Part shown: one piece after another, positions 26,150-34,436 of the stretch | How positions within the stretch are numbered: position 1 is the first letter of the stretch | Layout: the number at the start of each line of letters is the position of its first letter | Assembly (NCBI RefSeq): GCF_900107275.1 | Contig: NZ_FNPI01000015.1 | Span: 83,417 to 147,416 of the forward strand | Origin: Evansella caseinilytica | GTDB taxonomy: Bacteria; Bacillota; Bacilli; Bacillales; Salisediminibacteriaceae | DNA: 64,000 nucleotides | Reading direction: 5' to 3' | Position numbers and translations under genes: made by a program | Notes under the pieces: generated by a model | What the model saw: only the letters and a program-made list of their open reading frames with translations | Told to the model about the DNA's origin: nothing | Databases searched by the model: none

Positions 26150-28438
26150 ATGAAGAAAGCAGGAAAACAACAACGCTCATCGATACTACATTTATTTATA
26201 TACGGCTTGTCCTTTCTCCTGTTGTGGGAATGGCTGCGGCCGATACCGACGGTGACCAACACCGGGCACATCCATGTGTTTCTTTGGTTCGCTCTGTTCA
26301 GCTCGATTCTCATCTATTTTCGGATTTCTTTATTTTTATCTATTCCGGCGTTATTGGCAGGAAGCATTTACAGCCTGCATTCTATTTTCGGGGAAAATCC
26401 GTTTTTCAGTCGGGAGGGCGGCCTGGAGACATTGCAGCAGTTTTTGGCGGAAGCAGCAAGTAACATACAGCTGATTTTTTCCTGGGAGTTAGCCGGGCTG
26501 ACGGACTTTTTCCGGACATTTTTATTGTTTCTGCTGCTGGCGCTGATTTGCTACTTATTATATTTCTGGATTTTTCATACAAAGAAAATCTTTTTCTTTT
26601 TGCTGGCGACGATTATTTATATTACCGTACTGGACACGTTTACCGCAGTGGATGCTTCGATGGCGATCATACGGATTTTTGTCATCAGCTTCTTTATCAT
26701 GACGCTGCTGCATATGCTGAAAATCCAAACGGAAGAGCGCGCGATAAGGAAAAAAGATAAGCTGATTTTTTCTACAGCTTGGATGTATACGTTGATCGTC
26801 ATGGTGTTGATCGCTACATCCGTCGGCTATGCCGCGCCGAAGTTTGAGCCGCAGTGGGGAGATCCGGTTCCCACCATCAAGCGCCTCGTAACCGGACAAG
26901 AAGGCGGCTGGGGTTCCGGCTCAGGCAGCCGCCGAATAGGCTATGGCGACAATGACGAGCGACTTGGCGGCGGCTTTATTCAAGATGACGGGATCGTGTT
27001 TACGGCGGAAACGGAAGAGCCGGTTTACTGGCGCGGTGAATCGAAAAATGTTTATACGGGGCATGGCTGGACTTCCGAACCGATGGAGGCAGAGTCGGAA
27101 TCGATTTTTGAAAACGCGGTGGATTACTATATGTTTCATCGGAATGTCCAGATGGAGGAGCAGCGGGTAAGAATTTTGATGGAGCATGTTCCCGGATACA
27201 GCCATTTGTTTTACCCGGGGCAGTTGATCGACGTGGAGCGGTCGACGCTTGAGTACGAAATCGATGGCAGGAAAGCGGATGACCCGTTGGCTTTTATGAC
27301 CGATATCTTATCTGGAAAAGTACGCGCGGAAGGTCCGAATCCAAATGCCAGGATCCGCCTGGCGGAATACACGTTGACGGTGCAAACACCGAAATACTCT
27401 TTAGAAAAATTAAAGAACGTCTCTCCGGAAGATCCGGAAAATATTCGCAACTATTTTTTGCAGCTGCCGGATACGTTGCCGGAGCGGGTTATCGAGCTGG
27501 CGGAGGAAATTACGGCGGATTATGATAACCGCTATGACAAGGTGGTTGCGGTGGAACAATATTTTTCCCGGAACGGGTTTGAATACCGGACGGAGGATGT
27601 TCCGATCCCAGAAGGCGGAGAAGACTATGTCGATCAATTTTTGTTTGAGTCGCAGTACGGTTACTGTGATAATTATTCAACGGCAATGGCCGTTCTCCTG
27701 AGGGCGGTTGATATTCCCACCCGCTGGGTAAAAGGCTTTACGGAAGGTGAGTATGTTGGCAACACGGATGACGGCAACCGCCGTTATGAGATTGCCAATT
27801 CCAACGCGCATTCCTGGGTTGAAGTGTATTTTCCGGAAGTGGGCTGGGTGCCGTTTGAACCAACGCAAGGCTTCAATAACAGACTTGATTTTGAAGAAGC
27901 GGAAAGGGAGCAGAATCATGCGGTCAACACTCCAGTGGAAAGCAATGAACCAGAGCAGGAAAGACCGGAGTTGGATGATTTGATGTCCCCGTTGGAAAAT
28001 GATGCTTTCAGTGATTATGAAGGTCCTTCTGGCGGCGCAGCGTTTGGGACAGGGACGGACACATCCGGCTGGTTGACTGCGAAAACGGTGATCATTTCCA
28101 TCGTTGTCCTGCTAATGGCGGTGATTGTTTACCGCAGGCAGAGCCGGATTCAGAATCGCTACTTCCTTCTTCAGTACCGGTTGATTGGGTCGGATGAGCG
28201 GTTCGGTACTGCTTACCGCCGGTTGCTGCGACTCCTCGCTAATGAAGGAATGCCGCTTGAAGATGGAGAGACATTGCGTGAATACGCAACGAGGGTGGAC
28301 CGGATGTTGAATTCAGATGCAATGACAAGTCTGACAAAGACGTATGAAAAAATATATTACGGCGGCCGGCAGGCGGAAGGCGATTGGCAAAAGCAGAAAG
28401 AGCAATGGGAACGGCTGGTGAATGCATTGAGTTCTTGA
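26150..28438 (+). CDS. Transglutaminase-like membrane protein (TgpA/YebA-like)
   Basis: 762 residues. An N-terminal block of about six to seven membrane helices (~14-235) is followed by an extracytoplasmic region with a transglutaminase core: catalytic Cys506 (YGYCDNYSTAMAVLLRA), His554 (NAHSWVEVYF) and the acidic third residue region after it (GWVPFEPTQGF). A further helix near 645-665 is followed by a cytoplasmic DUF4129-type C-terminus (YRRLLRLLANEG ... TKTYEKIYYGG). It starts directly after the DUF58 stop. Third member of the MoxR operon; likely acts on cell-surface proteins or as a protease. Confidence 0.9.
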   Translation: MKKAGKQQRSSILHLFIYGLSFLLLWEWLRPIPTVTNTGHIHVFLWFALFSSILIYFRISLFLSIPALLAGSIYSLHSIFGENPFFSREGGLETLQQFLAEAASNIQLIFSWELAGLTDFFRTFLLFLLLALICYLLYFWIFHTKKIFFFLLATIIYITVLDTFTAVDASMAIIRIFVISFFIMTLLHMLKIQTEERAIRKKDKLIFSTAWMYTLIVMVLIATSVGYAAPKFEPQWGDPVPTIKRLVTGQEGGWGSGSGSRRIGYGDNDERLGGGFIQDDGIVFTAETEEPVYWRGESKNVYTGHGWTSEPMEAESESIFENAVDYYMFHRNVQMEEQRVRILMEHVPGYSHLFYPGQLIDVERSTLEYEIDGRKADDPLAFMTDILSGKVRAEGPNPNARIRLAEYTLTVQTPKYSLEKLKNVSPEDPENIRNYFLQLPDTLPERVIELAEEITADYDNRYDKVVAVEQYFSRNGFEYRTEDVPIPEGGEDYVDQFLFESQYGYCDNYSTAMAVLLRAVDIPTRWVKGFTEGEYVGNTDDGNRRYEIANSNAHSWVEVYFPEVGWVPFEPTQGFNNRLDFEEAEREQNHAVNTPVESNEPEQERPELDDLMSPLENDAFSDYEGPSGGAAFGTGTDTSGWLTAKTVIISIVVLLMAVIVYRRQSRIQNRYFLLQYRLIGSDERFGTAYRRLLRLLANEGMPLEDGETLREYATRVDRMLNSDAMTSLTKTYEKIYYGGRQAEGDWQKQKEQWERLVNALSS

Positions 28439-28595
28439 CCGCCTTTCAATAGACTGCTAAAATAAACACGTATTTTGTGAGAATGATAAGGCAGATGTAA
28501 GAACAGCTTCAGAGTATGGGCAGCTAACTGAATATCAATGGATGTTTGAACGATCTGTTTCCCAGACTTATTGAACATCCTCTATAATAGAGCGA

Positions 28596-28740
28596 GTTCA
28601 AAAAGGAGGACATAACAGAGCCAAGAAGGTCGAGGCGCGGCCGGCTTGAGCAGCGTAGCGTACACGGAAACGTACGTGAGCAGCGGAGGGCCAACGCAAC
28701 GAAGTGATTCGCCGGCTTCTGTTTCCCGGACTTATTGAAC
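28596..28740 (+). mobile_element. MITE-like ~143-bp repeat, copy 3
   Basis: Begins GTTCAAAAAGGAGGACATAACAG and ends CCCGGACTTATTGAAC, with the central CGTAC...ACGTACG palindrome between two GAGCAGCG repeats. The flanks ATAATAG and CTATTAT are also inverted. A detached copy of the right end (CTGTTTCCCAGACTTATTGAAC) lies just before at about 28554-28575. Confidence 0.8.
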
Positions 28741-28754
28741 ATCCTATTATATGG

Positions 28755-28830
28755 TGCCTCTCATATATCCTTGGAAATACGGTCCGAGAGTCTCTACCAG
28801 GCAGCCGTAAACTGCCTGACTATGAAGGCA
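28755..28830 (+). ncRNA. Purine (guanine-class) riboswitch aptamer upstream of guaA
   Basis: Three-way junction of the G-box family. P1 pairs TGCCT.TCATA with TATGAAGGCA; P2 CTTGGA/TCCGAG; P3 CAGGCAG/CTGCCTG with loop CCGTAAA. The conserved core AGTCTCTACC and GACTATG is present. The specificity base in GACTAT is C, the guanine/hypoxanthine form (adenine aptamers have GATTAT). Confidence 0.9.
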
Positions 28831-28860
28831 GACGTTTCTCTTATGTTTTGAGTAATATAC

Positions 28861-28912
28861 TAGAAATTCTGCCTTCGTATGTTTACATGCGGACGGAATT
28901 TCTATTTTTTTT
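28861..28912 (+). terminator. Riboswitch-controlled terminator of guaA leader
   Basis: TAGAAATTC..GCC pairs with GG..GAATTTCTA and is followed by eight T's. GGCAGA just after the aptamer can pair with TCTGCC in the 5' arm, giving the alternative antiterminator. Guanine binding would switch guaA off. Confidence 0.85.
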
Positions 28913-29024
28913 GCAGAGGGAGAGGAGAAAGGCAAGATTATTGCATGAGAAAACAGGAAAGATGTTTATACTAGTACAATAGGTGGATTTGTGCGGAACG
29001 ACTACAAAAGTAAAGGTGGCTGAC

Positions 29025-30569
29025 ATGAAGATGCATGATGTAGAAGAAAAGATTATTGTCCTCGACTTCGGCGGACAATACAATCAGCTTATTGCAAGAA
29101 GAATACGTGATCTTGGGGTATACAGTGAATTACACTCACACAAGATAACGCTTGAAGAAATCAAAAAAATGAATCCTAAAGGCATTATTTTTTCCGGAGG
29201 TCCGAACAGCGTTTATGCTGACGGTGCTCCACGCTGTGACGAGCGGATTTTCGACCTCGGGATTCCCGTGCTCGGCATTTGCTATGGAATGCAGCTGATG
29301 ACGCATCATTTCGGCGGGAAGGTGGAAGCGGCCAACCATCGTGAATACGGTAAGGCGGTGATCCGGATTGAAAACAAAAGTAAGTTGTATGACGAGCTTC
29401 CGGACGAGCATTCTGTCTGGATGAGTCACGGCGACCTGGTGACAGCGCCGCCGGAAGGGTTTCTCGTCGATGCAACGAATGTATCGTGCCCGATTGCGGC
29501 GATGAGTGACGAGAGCCGGAAATTATACGGCGTTCAATATCATCCGGAGGTTCGCAATTCGGAATTCGGGATTGAAATGTTAAGTAACTTCATCTATAAA
29601 GTTTGTCATTGTGAAGGGAACTGGTCGATGGAAAGCTTTATTGACATGGAGATTGACAAAGTAAAAGAGCTTGTCGGCAACAAGAAGGTTCTTTGCGCGC
29701 TAAGCGGCGGTGTCGATTCGTCGGTCGTTGCGGCGTTGATTCACAAAGCCATCGGCGATCAACTCGTGTGCATGTTCATTGATCACGGTCTGCTGCGAAA
29801 AGGGGAAGCGGAGAGTGTGATGAAGACCTTCTCGGAAGGCTTTGATATGAATGTGATCAAAATCGATGCGCAGGAAAGGTTTCTTTCCAAGCTGGCGGGG
29901 GTGAAGGACCCTGAGCAAAAAAGAAAAATCATCGGCAATGAGTTCATCTATGTTTTTGAAGAAGAAGCAGGAAAGCTGACGGATGTTGACTTTCTGGCGC
30001 AAGGAACGCTGTATACCGACGTGATTGAAAGCGGAACGGATACTGCCCAAACGATTAAATCCCATCATAACGTGGGCGGATTGCCGGAAGACATGAAATT
30101 TGCGCTGATTGAGCCGCTGAATACCCTGTTTAAGGATGAAGTACGCGAGGTTGGGACCGAGCTTGGACTGCCGGAAGAAGTTGTCTGGCGTCAGCCGTTC
30201 CCGGGACCTGGTCTCGGCATCCGCGTGCTTGGAGAGATTACTGAAGAAAAGCTGGAAATTGTCCGTGAATCAGATGCGATTTTACGGGAGGAAATTAAAA
30301 AAGCCGGTCTTGATCGGGAAATTTGGCAATACTTTACGGCGCTGCCGGATATGAGAAGTGTTGGCGTCATGGGCGATGCGCGAACATATGATTACACTGT
30401 CGGCATCCGGGCCGTGACCTCCATCGATGGCATGACATCGGATTGGGCGCGGATTCCGTATGATGTGCTGGAGAAAATCTCAACGAGAATCGTCAATGAG
30501 GTGCAGCATGTCAACAGAGTCGTGTATGACATCACCTCCAAACCGCCAGCAACGATTGAGTGGGAATAA
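29025..30569 (+). CDS. guaA: GMP synthase (glutamine-hydrolysing)
   Basis: 514-residue enzyme converting XMP, ATP and glutamine to GMP. The class I amidotransferase half carries the nucleophile loop GICYGMQLM and the His-Glu in YHPEV. The ATP-pyrophosphatase half has SGGVDSSV, and the C-terminal dimerisation domain ends in [12 protein letters not shown] 29025 lies behind AAAGGTGG; ATG 29031 is the alternative, and the longer frame from GTG 28983 has no site. It is under guanine riboswitch control. Its last 12 bases recur at 38652, marking its 3' end as an integration site for the island that follows. Confidence 0.97.
   Translation: MKMHDVEEKIIVLDFGGQYNQLIARRIRDLGVYSELHSHKITLEEIKKMNPKGIIFSGGPNSVYADGAPRCDERIFDLGIPVLGICYGMQLMTHHFGGKVEAANHREYGKAVIRIENKSKLYDELPDEHSVWMSHGDLVTAPPEGFLVDATNVSCPIAAMSDESRKLYGVQYHPEVRNSEFGIEMLSNFIYKVCHCEGNWSMESFIDMEIDKVKELVGNKKVLCALSGGVDSSVVAALIHKAIGDQLVCMFIDHGLLRKGEAESVMKTFSEGFDMNVIKIDAQERFLSKLAGVKDPEQKRKIIGNEFIYVFEEEAGKLTDVDFLAQGTLYTDVIESGTDTAQTIKSHHNVGGLPEDMKFALIEPLNTLFKDEVREVGTELGLPEEVVWRQPFPGPGLGIRVLGEITEEKLEIVRESDAILREEIKKAGLDREIWQYFTALPDMRSVGVMGDARTYDYTVGIRAVTSIDGMTSDWARIPYDVLEKISTRIVNEVQHVNRVVYDITSKPPATIEWE
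30558..30569. repeat. att-like direct repeat 1 (guaA 3' end)
   Basis: GAGTGGGAATAA forms the last three codons and stop of guaA. The identical 12-mer at 38652-38663 is followed by a related ~130-base stretch, as expected for the core site of elements integrating at guaA. Confidence 0.6.
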
Positions 30570-30669
30570 GAAGCTAACTTAACTTGAAGAGGGAACACCG
30601 ATTTATAAGGATTTAACATTGTTAAAAATGGATAAAAACCATATAAAATAATATAGTTCCCTACCAAAA

Positions 30670-30702
30670 ACCCTACCAAGAAAAAATTTTGGTAGGGTTT
30701 TT
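30670..30702 (+). terminator. Rho-independent terminator after guaA
   Basis: ACCCTACC and GGTAGGGT form a perfect 8-bp stem around AAGAAAAAATTTT, then TTTT. The preceding ATATAGTTCCCTACCAAAAA is repeated almost exactly at 38743-38762 after the second att-like repeat. Confidence 0.85.
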
Positions 30703-30772
30703 GGATAGGGAATGTTTTTACCAATAATTCTCTAATATTAGGATTTACATGCAATTAATTAAAGAAGCTATT

Positions 30773-31034
30773 CTCAATATGAACAATTAACAGGAGGTCA
30801 GATGAAATGAATACGGAAATGATGCTTGATCACATCGTGAAACAACTAAGAATACCTACAATTGGAAGACAGTACCGTTCTCTCGCAAGAGAAGCAGAGG
30901 AACGAAATCTAAGTTATGAAGGATACTTATAACTATTCAAAGGTTAACCTATTACTATTTGAGACCTCACGAATTAACGAAAGAAAAAACGCCTACGAGC
31001 CTATTAGACTATAAAGTTAAAAAGTCGAACATAG
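30773..31034 (+). mobile_element. IS21 remnant with circularly permuted order
   Basis: 30773-30930 matches the end of istA and the first ~41 codons of istB. 30931-31034 matches the stretch of istA (ending GTCGAACATAG) that should come immediately before it. The two pieces are thus in swapped order, and their outer ends are adjacent bases in the intact copy at 33550-36095. Neither piece can code for a functional protein. Confidence 0.8.
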
Positions 31035-31344
31035 GATGAGCTTTTTTTATCAGCCTATTTTTAGAGCTTTCTATCCCTAAGCCTATTATCCAAAATAACA
31101 CCAATAGATAATTTTCTACAGCACCAATTAAACTAATAGTTTTACTGCCATCCTCAATAAATCCTAGAAGATGATTGGTGCCAAAACCTAATCCTCCAAC
31201 TATCAGAGATATTACGACAATTTTTAAAAAGTAATAGTCATATTTCAAATTTACTCCAATTAGAATGGGTAAGATTGCTAAGTTCCAAAACCCGATTTCT
31301 CTTTGCCATCCTGTTGCGATACCATATTTTGAATTAGCACCCAT
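31009..31344 (-). pseudogene. Truncated small membrane protein gene
   Basis: 111-residue frame with three hydrophobic segments (FWNLAILPILIGVNL; FLKIVVISLIVGGLGF; VENYLLVLFWIIGLGI). The last ~7 residues are read from the IS21 remnant, so the native C-terminus is lost or was close to it. Its ATG overlaps the TAA of the next frame upstream (TAATG). I do not recognise the family. Confidence 0.5.
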
Positions 31345-31680
31345 TATTTCTGGGAAAACAATTGCATTATGGCAGCTCCAGTCATGGCAACAATTAAAAT
31401 GATAAACATAACACGCAGTAATTTATTCATACTATTCATAATCATTGAAGCAAGTTCTCTGTATGATTCATCAAATTTAATAATTTCATTGCCATCAGTT
31501 ATGGCATGCAATAGTATCGATACAAGCCCTTGAAATATAGGTTTACTAACAATTAAATCATCTGCAATGGATTGATAAACTTTTTCCCATATTAGTTGTT
31601 TTTGAGAATGAATTTGAGTTTTGCCATCCAGTGAAAGCTTATTTAGTATGGAATTAAACTCTTTTCCAGTAATCTTGTAT
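31344..31680 (-). pseudogene. Start-less reading frame upstream of the membrane protein remnant
   Basis: An open minus-strand frame of about 110 codons (ITGKEFNSILNKLSLDG ... SMIMNSMNKLLRVMFIILIVAMTGAAIMQLF), mostly hydrophilic with one C-terminal helix. An in-frame stop precedes it and there is no usable start codon near its 5' end, so it appears to be 5'-truncated. It is translationally coupled by TAATG to the following gene. Family unknown. Confidence 0.4.
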
Positions 31681-31827
31681 TACCATACACTTTAAATAAA
31701 GCAATACATCAATAAGAAAGACAGAACTACAAGAGCTCGATTGTTTTATATATCCATCTTTAATAATGGATTAAAAATCTCAAGGTTTGAAATTTTTAAT
31801 GTTCCAGATTTTTATCACTAATTTCAC

Positions 31828-31880
31828 TTGACAAACCACTACGATTTGTAGTAATATGTAATTACTACAAATCGTAGTGG
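31828..31880 (+). promoter_or_regulatory. blaI-like promoter inside a 45-bp perfect dyad operator
   Basis: TTGACA at 31828 and TAATAT at 31852 (18-base spacing) form a good sigma-A promoter. From 31836 to 31880 two perfectly complementary 20-base arms (starting CCACTACGATTTGTAG, ending CTACAAATCGTAGTGG) flank ATGTA and cover the spacer and -10. The GTAGTAAT/ATTACTAC core resembles BlaI/MecI operator half-sites, so the downstream repressor probably controls its own operon. Confidence 0.8.
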
Positions 31881-31925
31881 TAAACTCATTATGGACGCAT
31901 AATGAAAATTAAAGAGGTGTTCACT

Positions 31926-32300
31926 GTGAACAAGGTTCAAAAGTTATCGAGTACTGAAATGGAAGTAATGGAGGTCATTTGGGAATGTACTCCACCGGTT
32001 ACTTCTAGTGAGTTATTACGTTTGTTTAGCCAAAAGGGAAAGGAATGGAAAGCACAAACTATTTCTACTTTCCTATCACGATTAGTGGATAAAGGAGCTT
32101 TGTCAGTTACGAGACACGGACGGACGAACAAATATACTCCTTGTATTTCATTTGAAGATTACAAGTATATGGAAACTAAAAGTGTACTAGACGGATTATA
32201 TCAAGGTTCAGTTAAAAATCTAATTTCAGCTTTATATGATGGTGATAAACTATCAAATGAAGATATTGAAGAACTTAAAAAATGGTTCTCAGAAAAGTAG
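31926..32300 (+). CDS. BlaI/MecI-family transcriptional repressor
   Basis: 124-residue winged-helix repressor: LSSTEMEVMEVIWE, TSSELLRLFS and WKAQTISTFLSRLVDKGALSVTRHGRTNKYTP are diagnostic. The C-terminal helices form the dimer and cleavage region. GTG 31926 is chosen because AGAGGTG lies 6-7 bases upstream. The start codons further upstream lack a site. It is followed by an M56 protease gene after nine bases, the usual blaI-blaR1 order. No beta-lactamase or PBP2a gene is adjacent, so the regulated function is unknown. Confidence 0.9.
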   Translation: MNKVQKLSSTEMEVMEVIWECTPPVTSSELLRLFSQKGKEWKAQTISTFLSRLVDKGALSVTRHGRTNKYTPCISFEDYKYMETKSVLDGLYQGSVKNLISALYDGDKLSNEDIEELKKWFSEK

Positions 32301-32309
32301 GTGGTATTA

Positions 32310-33479
32310 ATGAGTATGATAATTCAACTACTTTTTACTTTAACTGTTACAGGGAGTACTATTGTTGTTTGCCTTTTTGTATTGCGCCTTTTATTACCAA
32401 ATGCTATTTCAATTAAATGGCACTATGAGATTAGAAAAATGGCTATTGTTTTTTATTTGTTACCTATAGCCTTTCTTGTCAATTGGTTTTTGTCATTGCT
32501 TCCTATATATGCAACTACATCCACTCAGGTGTCAGGAAAATGGTATCCCAATGTATCGCATGTACCAGGTAACCCATACACTTTTAGCATTTCAGCTGAT
32601 ATTGCAATTCTTCTAATGAGCATATGGGGAATAGGAGTCATAACTTTTGCTGTATGGCAGGTATATTGTTACCGTAGGTTTTTAAAGAAAATACAACATA
32701 ACTATACCCCTATTTCCGAATATAGCGAGATAGCGAAACAGCTTGTTTTGACGAAGGGAGCTCTTGGCATTAAAAGGGATGTTCGCCTTGCCTATAGTGC
32801 GGCTGTTCGAAGTCCTGTTCTGATTGGTTTGAGAAAACCAACTATTTATCTTCCTCAGAAAAATAGTGCAGATTTGGATATGCGTATGGTCTTACATCAT
32901 GAGTTGATTCACCTGAAACGAAATGATTTATGGATTAAAGTGCTCGTGTTAGGTGCTAATGCTTTACATTGGTTTAATCCATTCATTTATGTTCTACGTA
33001 GAGACATTCATACATGGAGTGAGTTGTCGTGTGATAAAGAAGTAGTCAAAGATATGTCCTATACCGATAGAAAACGTTATGGCGAAACACTTCTAAACGT
33101 AATGGTAGGTTCAAAAGGATTGCCTGTTCGATTCTGTTCTTCTTTATCTGGTGATGGTAAAAAATTGAAAAGGAGATTAAATATGATTTTAAATGTTAAA
33201 AAACTTAAAAAGCGTACTATAATAATTTCCATCATGACAATGATTGTCGCTGGAATTATTGGTACATCTACAGCCATTTATGTGAACGCAGGTGTTGTAC
33301 CAGAAGAAAACGATAAAACTTCATTAGAGCTTTCTAACAATGAACCTCAAGAAGCAGAAGGTGGCTACTATGAATTAGTTTCAGTTAAATTGTCTGATGA
33401 ATCGAAATTCTCTAAAGAGGATTGGGAAGAAATTCTTAAACAAATCGAAAATAATGAAGTTATATTGGAAGAGGAATAA
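32310..33479 (+). CDS. M56-family (BlaR1/MecR1-like) membrane metalloprotease
   Basis: 389 residues: N-terminal membrane helices (about 4-28, 44-65, 96-118), a cytoplasmic zinc protease domain with H197-E198-L-I-H201 (HHELIHLKRND), and a last helix near 307-328. After that helix only ~60 acidic residues follow instead of the ~250-residue penicillin-binding sensor of BlaR1, so it does not sense beta-lactams in the known way. RBS AGGTGG precedes ATG 32310. It presumably cleaves or inactivates the adjacent BlaI-type repressor on some surface signal. Confidence 0.88.
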   Translation: MSMIIQLLFTLTVTGSTIVVCLFVLRLLLPNAISIKWHYEIRKMAIVFYLLPIAFLVNWFLSLLPIYATTSTQVSGKWYPNVSHVPGNPYTFSISADIAILLMSIWGIGVITFAVWQVYCYRRFLKKIQHNYTPISEYSEIAKQLVLTKGALGIKRDVRLAYSAAVRSPVLIGLRKPTIYLPQKNSADLDMRMVLHHELIHLKRNDLWIKVLVLGANALHWFNPFIYVLRRDIHTWSELSCDKEVVKDMSYTDRKRYGETLLNVMVGSKGLPVRFCSSLSGDGKKLKRRLNMILNVKKLKKRTIIISIMTMIVAGIIGTSTAIYVNAGVVPEENDKTSLELSNNEPQEAEGGYYELVSVKLSDESKFSKEDWEEILKQIENNEVILEEE

Positions 33480-33632
33480 GTATGAAATGTTGTACTTTTC
33501 ACAGCGCTTCTTGGATTTAAAAAGGTCACTGATATTCAACAAATGTTTTTGTCAATATGAAAATGAGCCAGAGCGATCACTTCAAAAGTGAGCCACTTCA
33601 TAATAATCAACTACCATTAGTGGAAAGTTATG

Positions 33633-33674
33633 GGCTTTAGGGATTCTTGCCCTAGGGCAAGAATCCCTAAAGCC
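33633..33674. repeat. 42-bp perfect palindrome at the istB end
   Basis: Arms of 21 bases beginning GGCTTTAGGGATTCTTGCCC meet with no loop at 33653/33654. It lies 15 bases beyond the istB stop, inside the IS. It probably acts as a strong bidirectional transcription stop or a structural element of the IS. Confidence 0.85.
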
Positions 33675-33688
33675 TCGCGCACCAGCAG

Positions 33689-34436
33689 TTACTCTTTGGC
33701 ACTTTCCTGATGTTTCATACTTTGACGGAAACGATACGACTCTCCGTTGAGTAAGTGGATATGTGATCGATGCGTTAAACGATCGAGTAATGCGACTGTC
33801 ATCTTCTCATCTCCAAAAACATTCGTCCATTCTGGGAATTCTAGATTGGTTGTGATAATAACACTTGCGCGTTCGTATCGACTTGAAAAGAACTGGAATA
33901 ATAGTTCAGCTCCCGTTTTGGAGAAGGGGACATAGCCTAGCTCACGATGATCACATCAAATTTGAGCCATTTCTTCTCAAATACTCCAAGCTTATGCTCT
34001 TCGTTAGCCATTAATAATTCTTCTACTAGTTCTGAAGCAGTTATAACTTGGTCTTATAACCATTTTGAACCACCTCTATCCCCAAAGCTATAGCCAAATG
34101 CGTTTTCCCAGTGCCGCTGTTACCAAGAAAAATAAGATTCTCTTTCTTTTCTACAAACTCCCCTTTAGCTAAAGTCATAAAGCGATTTCGGTTCAAACTT
34201 GGCATTAGGCTAAAGTCATAAGTATCCAAAGTCTTTTGGACAGGAAATGAAGCTTGTTTGAGCCGCCTCTGATTTTCTTCTCTTGTTTGTAACTCTGTTT
34301 CCAGTAACGCTAATAAGTATCCTTCATAACTTAGATTTCGTTCCTCTGCTTCTCTTGCGAGAGAACGGTACTGTCTTCCAATTGTAGGTATTCTTAGTTG
34401 TTTCACGATGTGATCAAGCATCATTTCCGTATTCAT
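33689..34436 (-). pseudogene. istB: istB, IS21 transposition helper ATPase (frameshifted)
   Basis: IstB is the AAA+ ATPase that helps the IstA transposase select targets. The first 128 codons read normally through Walker A (GNSGTGKTHLAIALG), then the frame stops at NGYKTKL. Homologous sequence continues in another frame (TASELVEELLMANEEHKLGVFEKKW), and one base is missing again in the Walker B region, where DELGYVPFSKTGAEL would be expected; it resumes through RSHIHLLNGESYRFRQS to the stop at 33689. Two frameshifts make it non-functional, so this copy should not move unaided. Confidence 0.85.
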
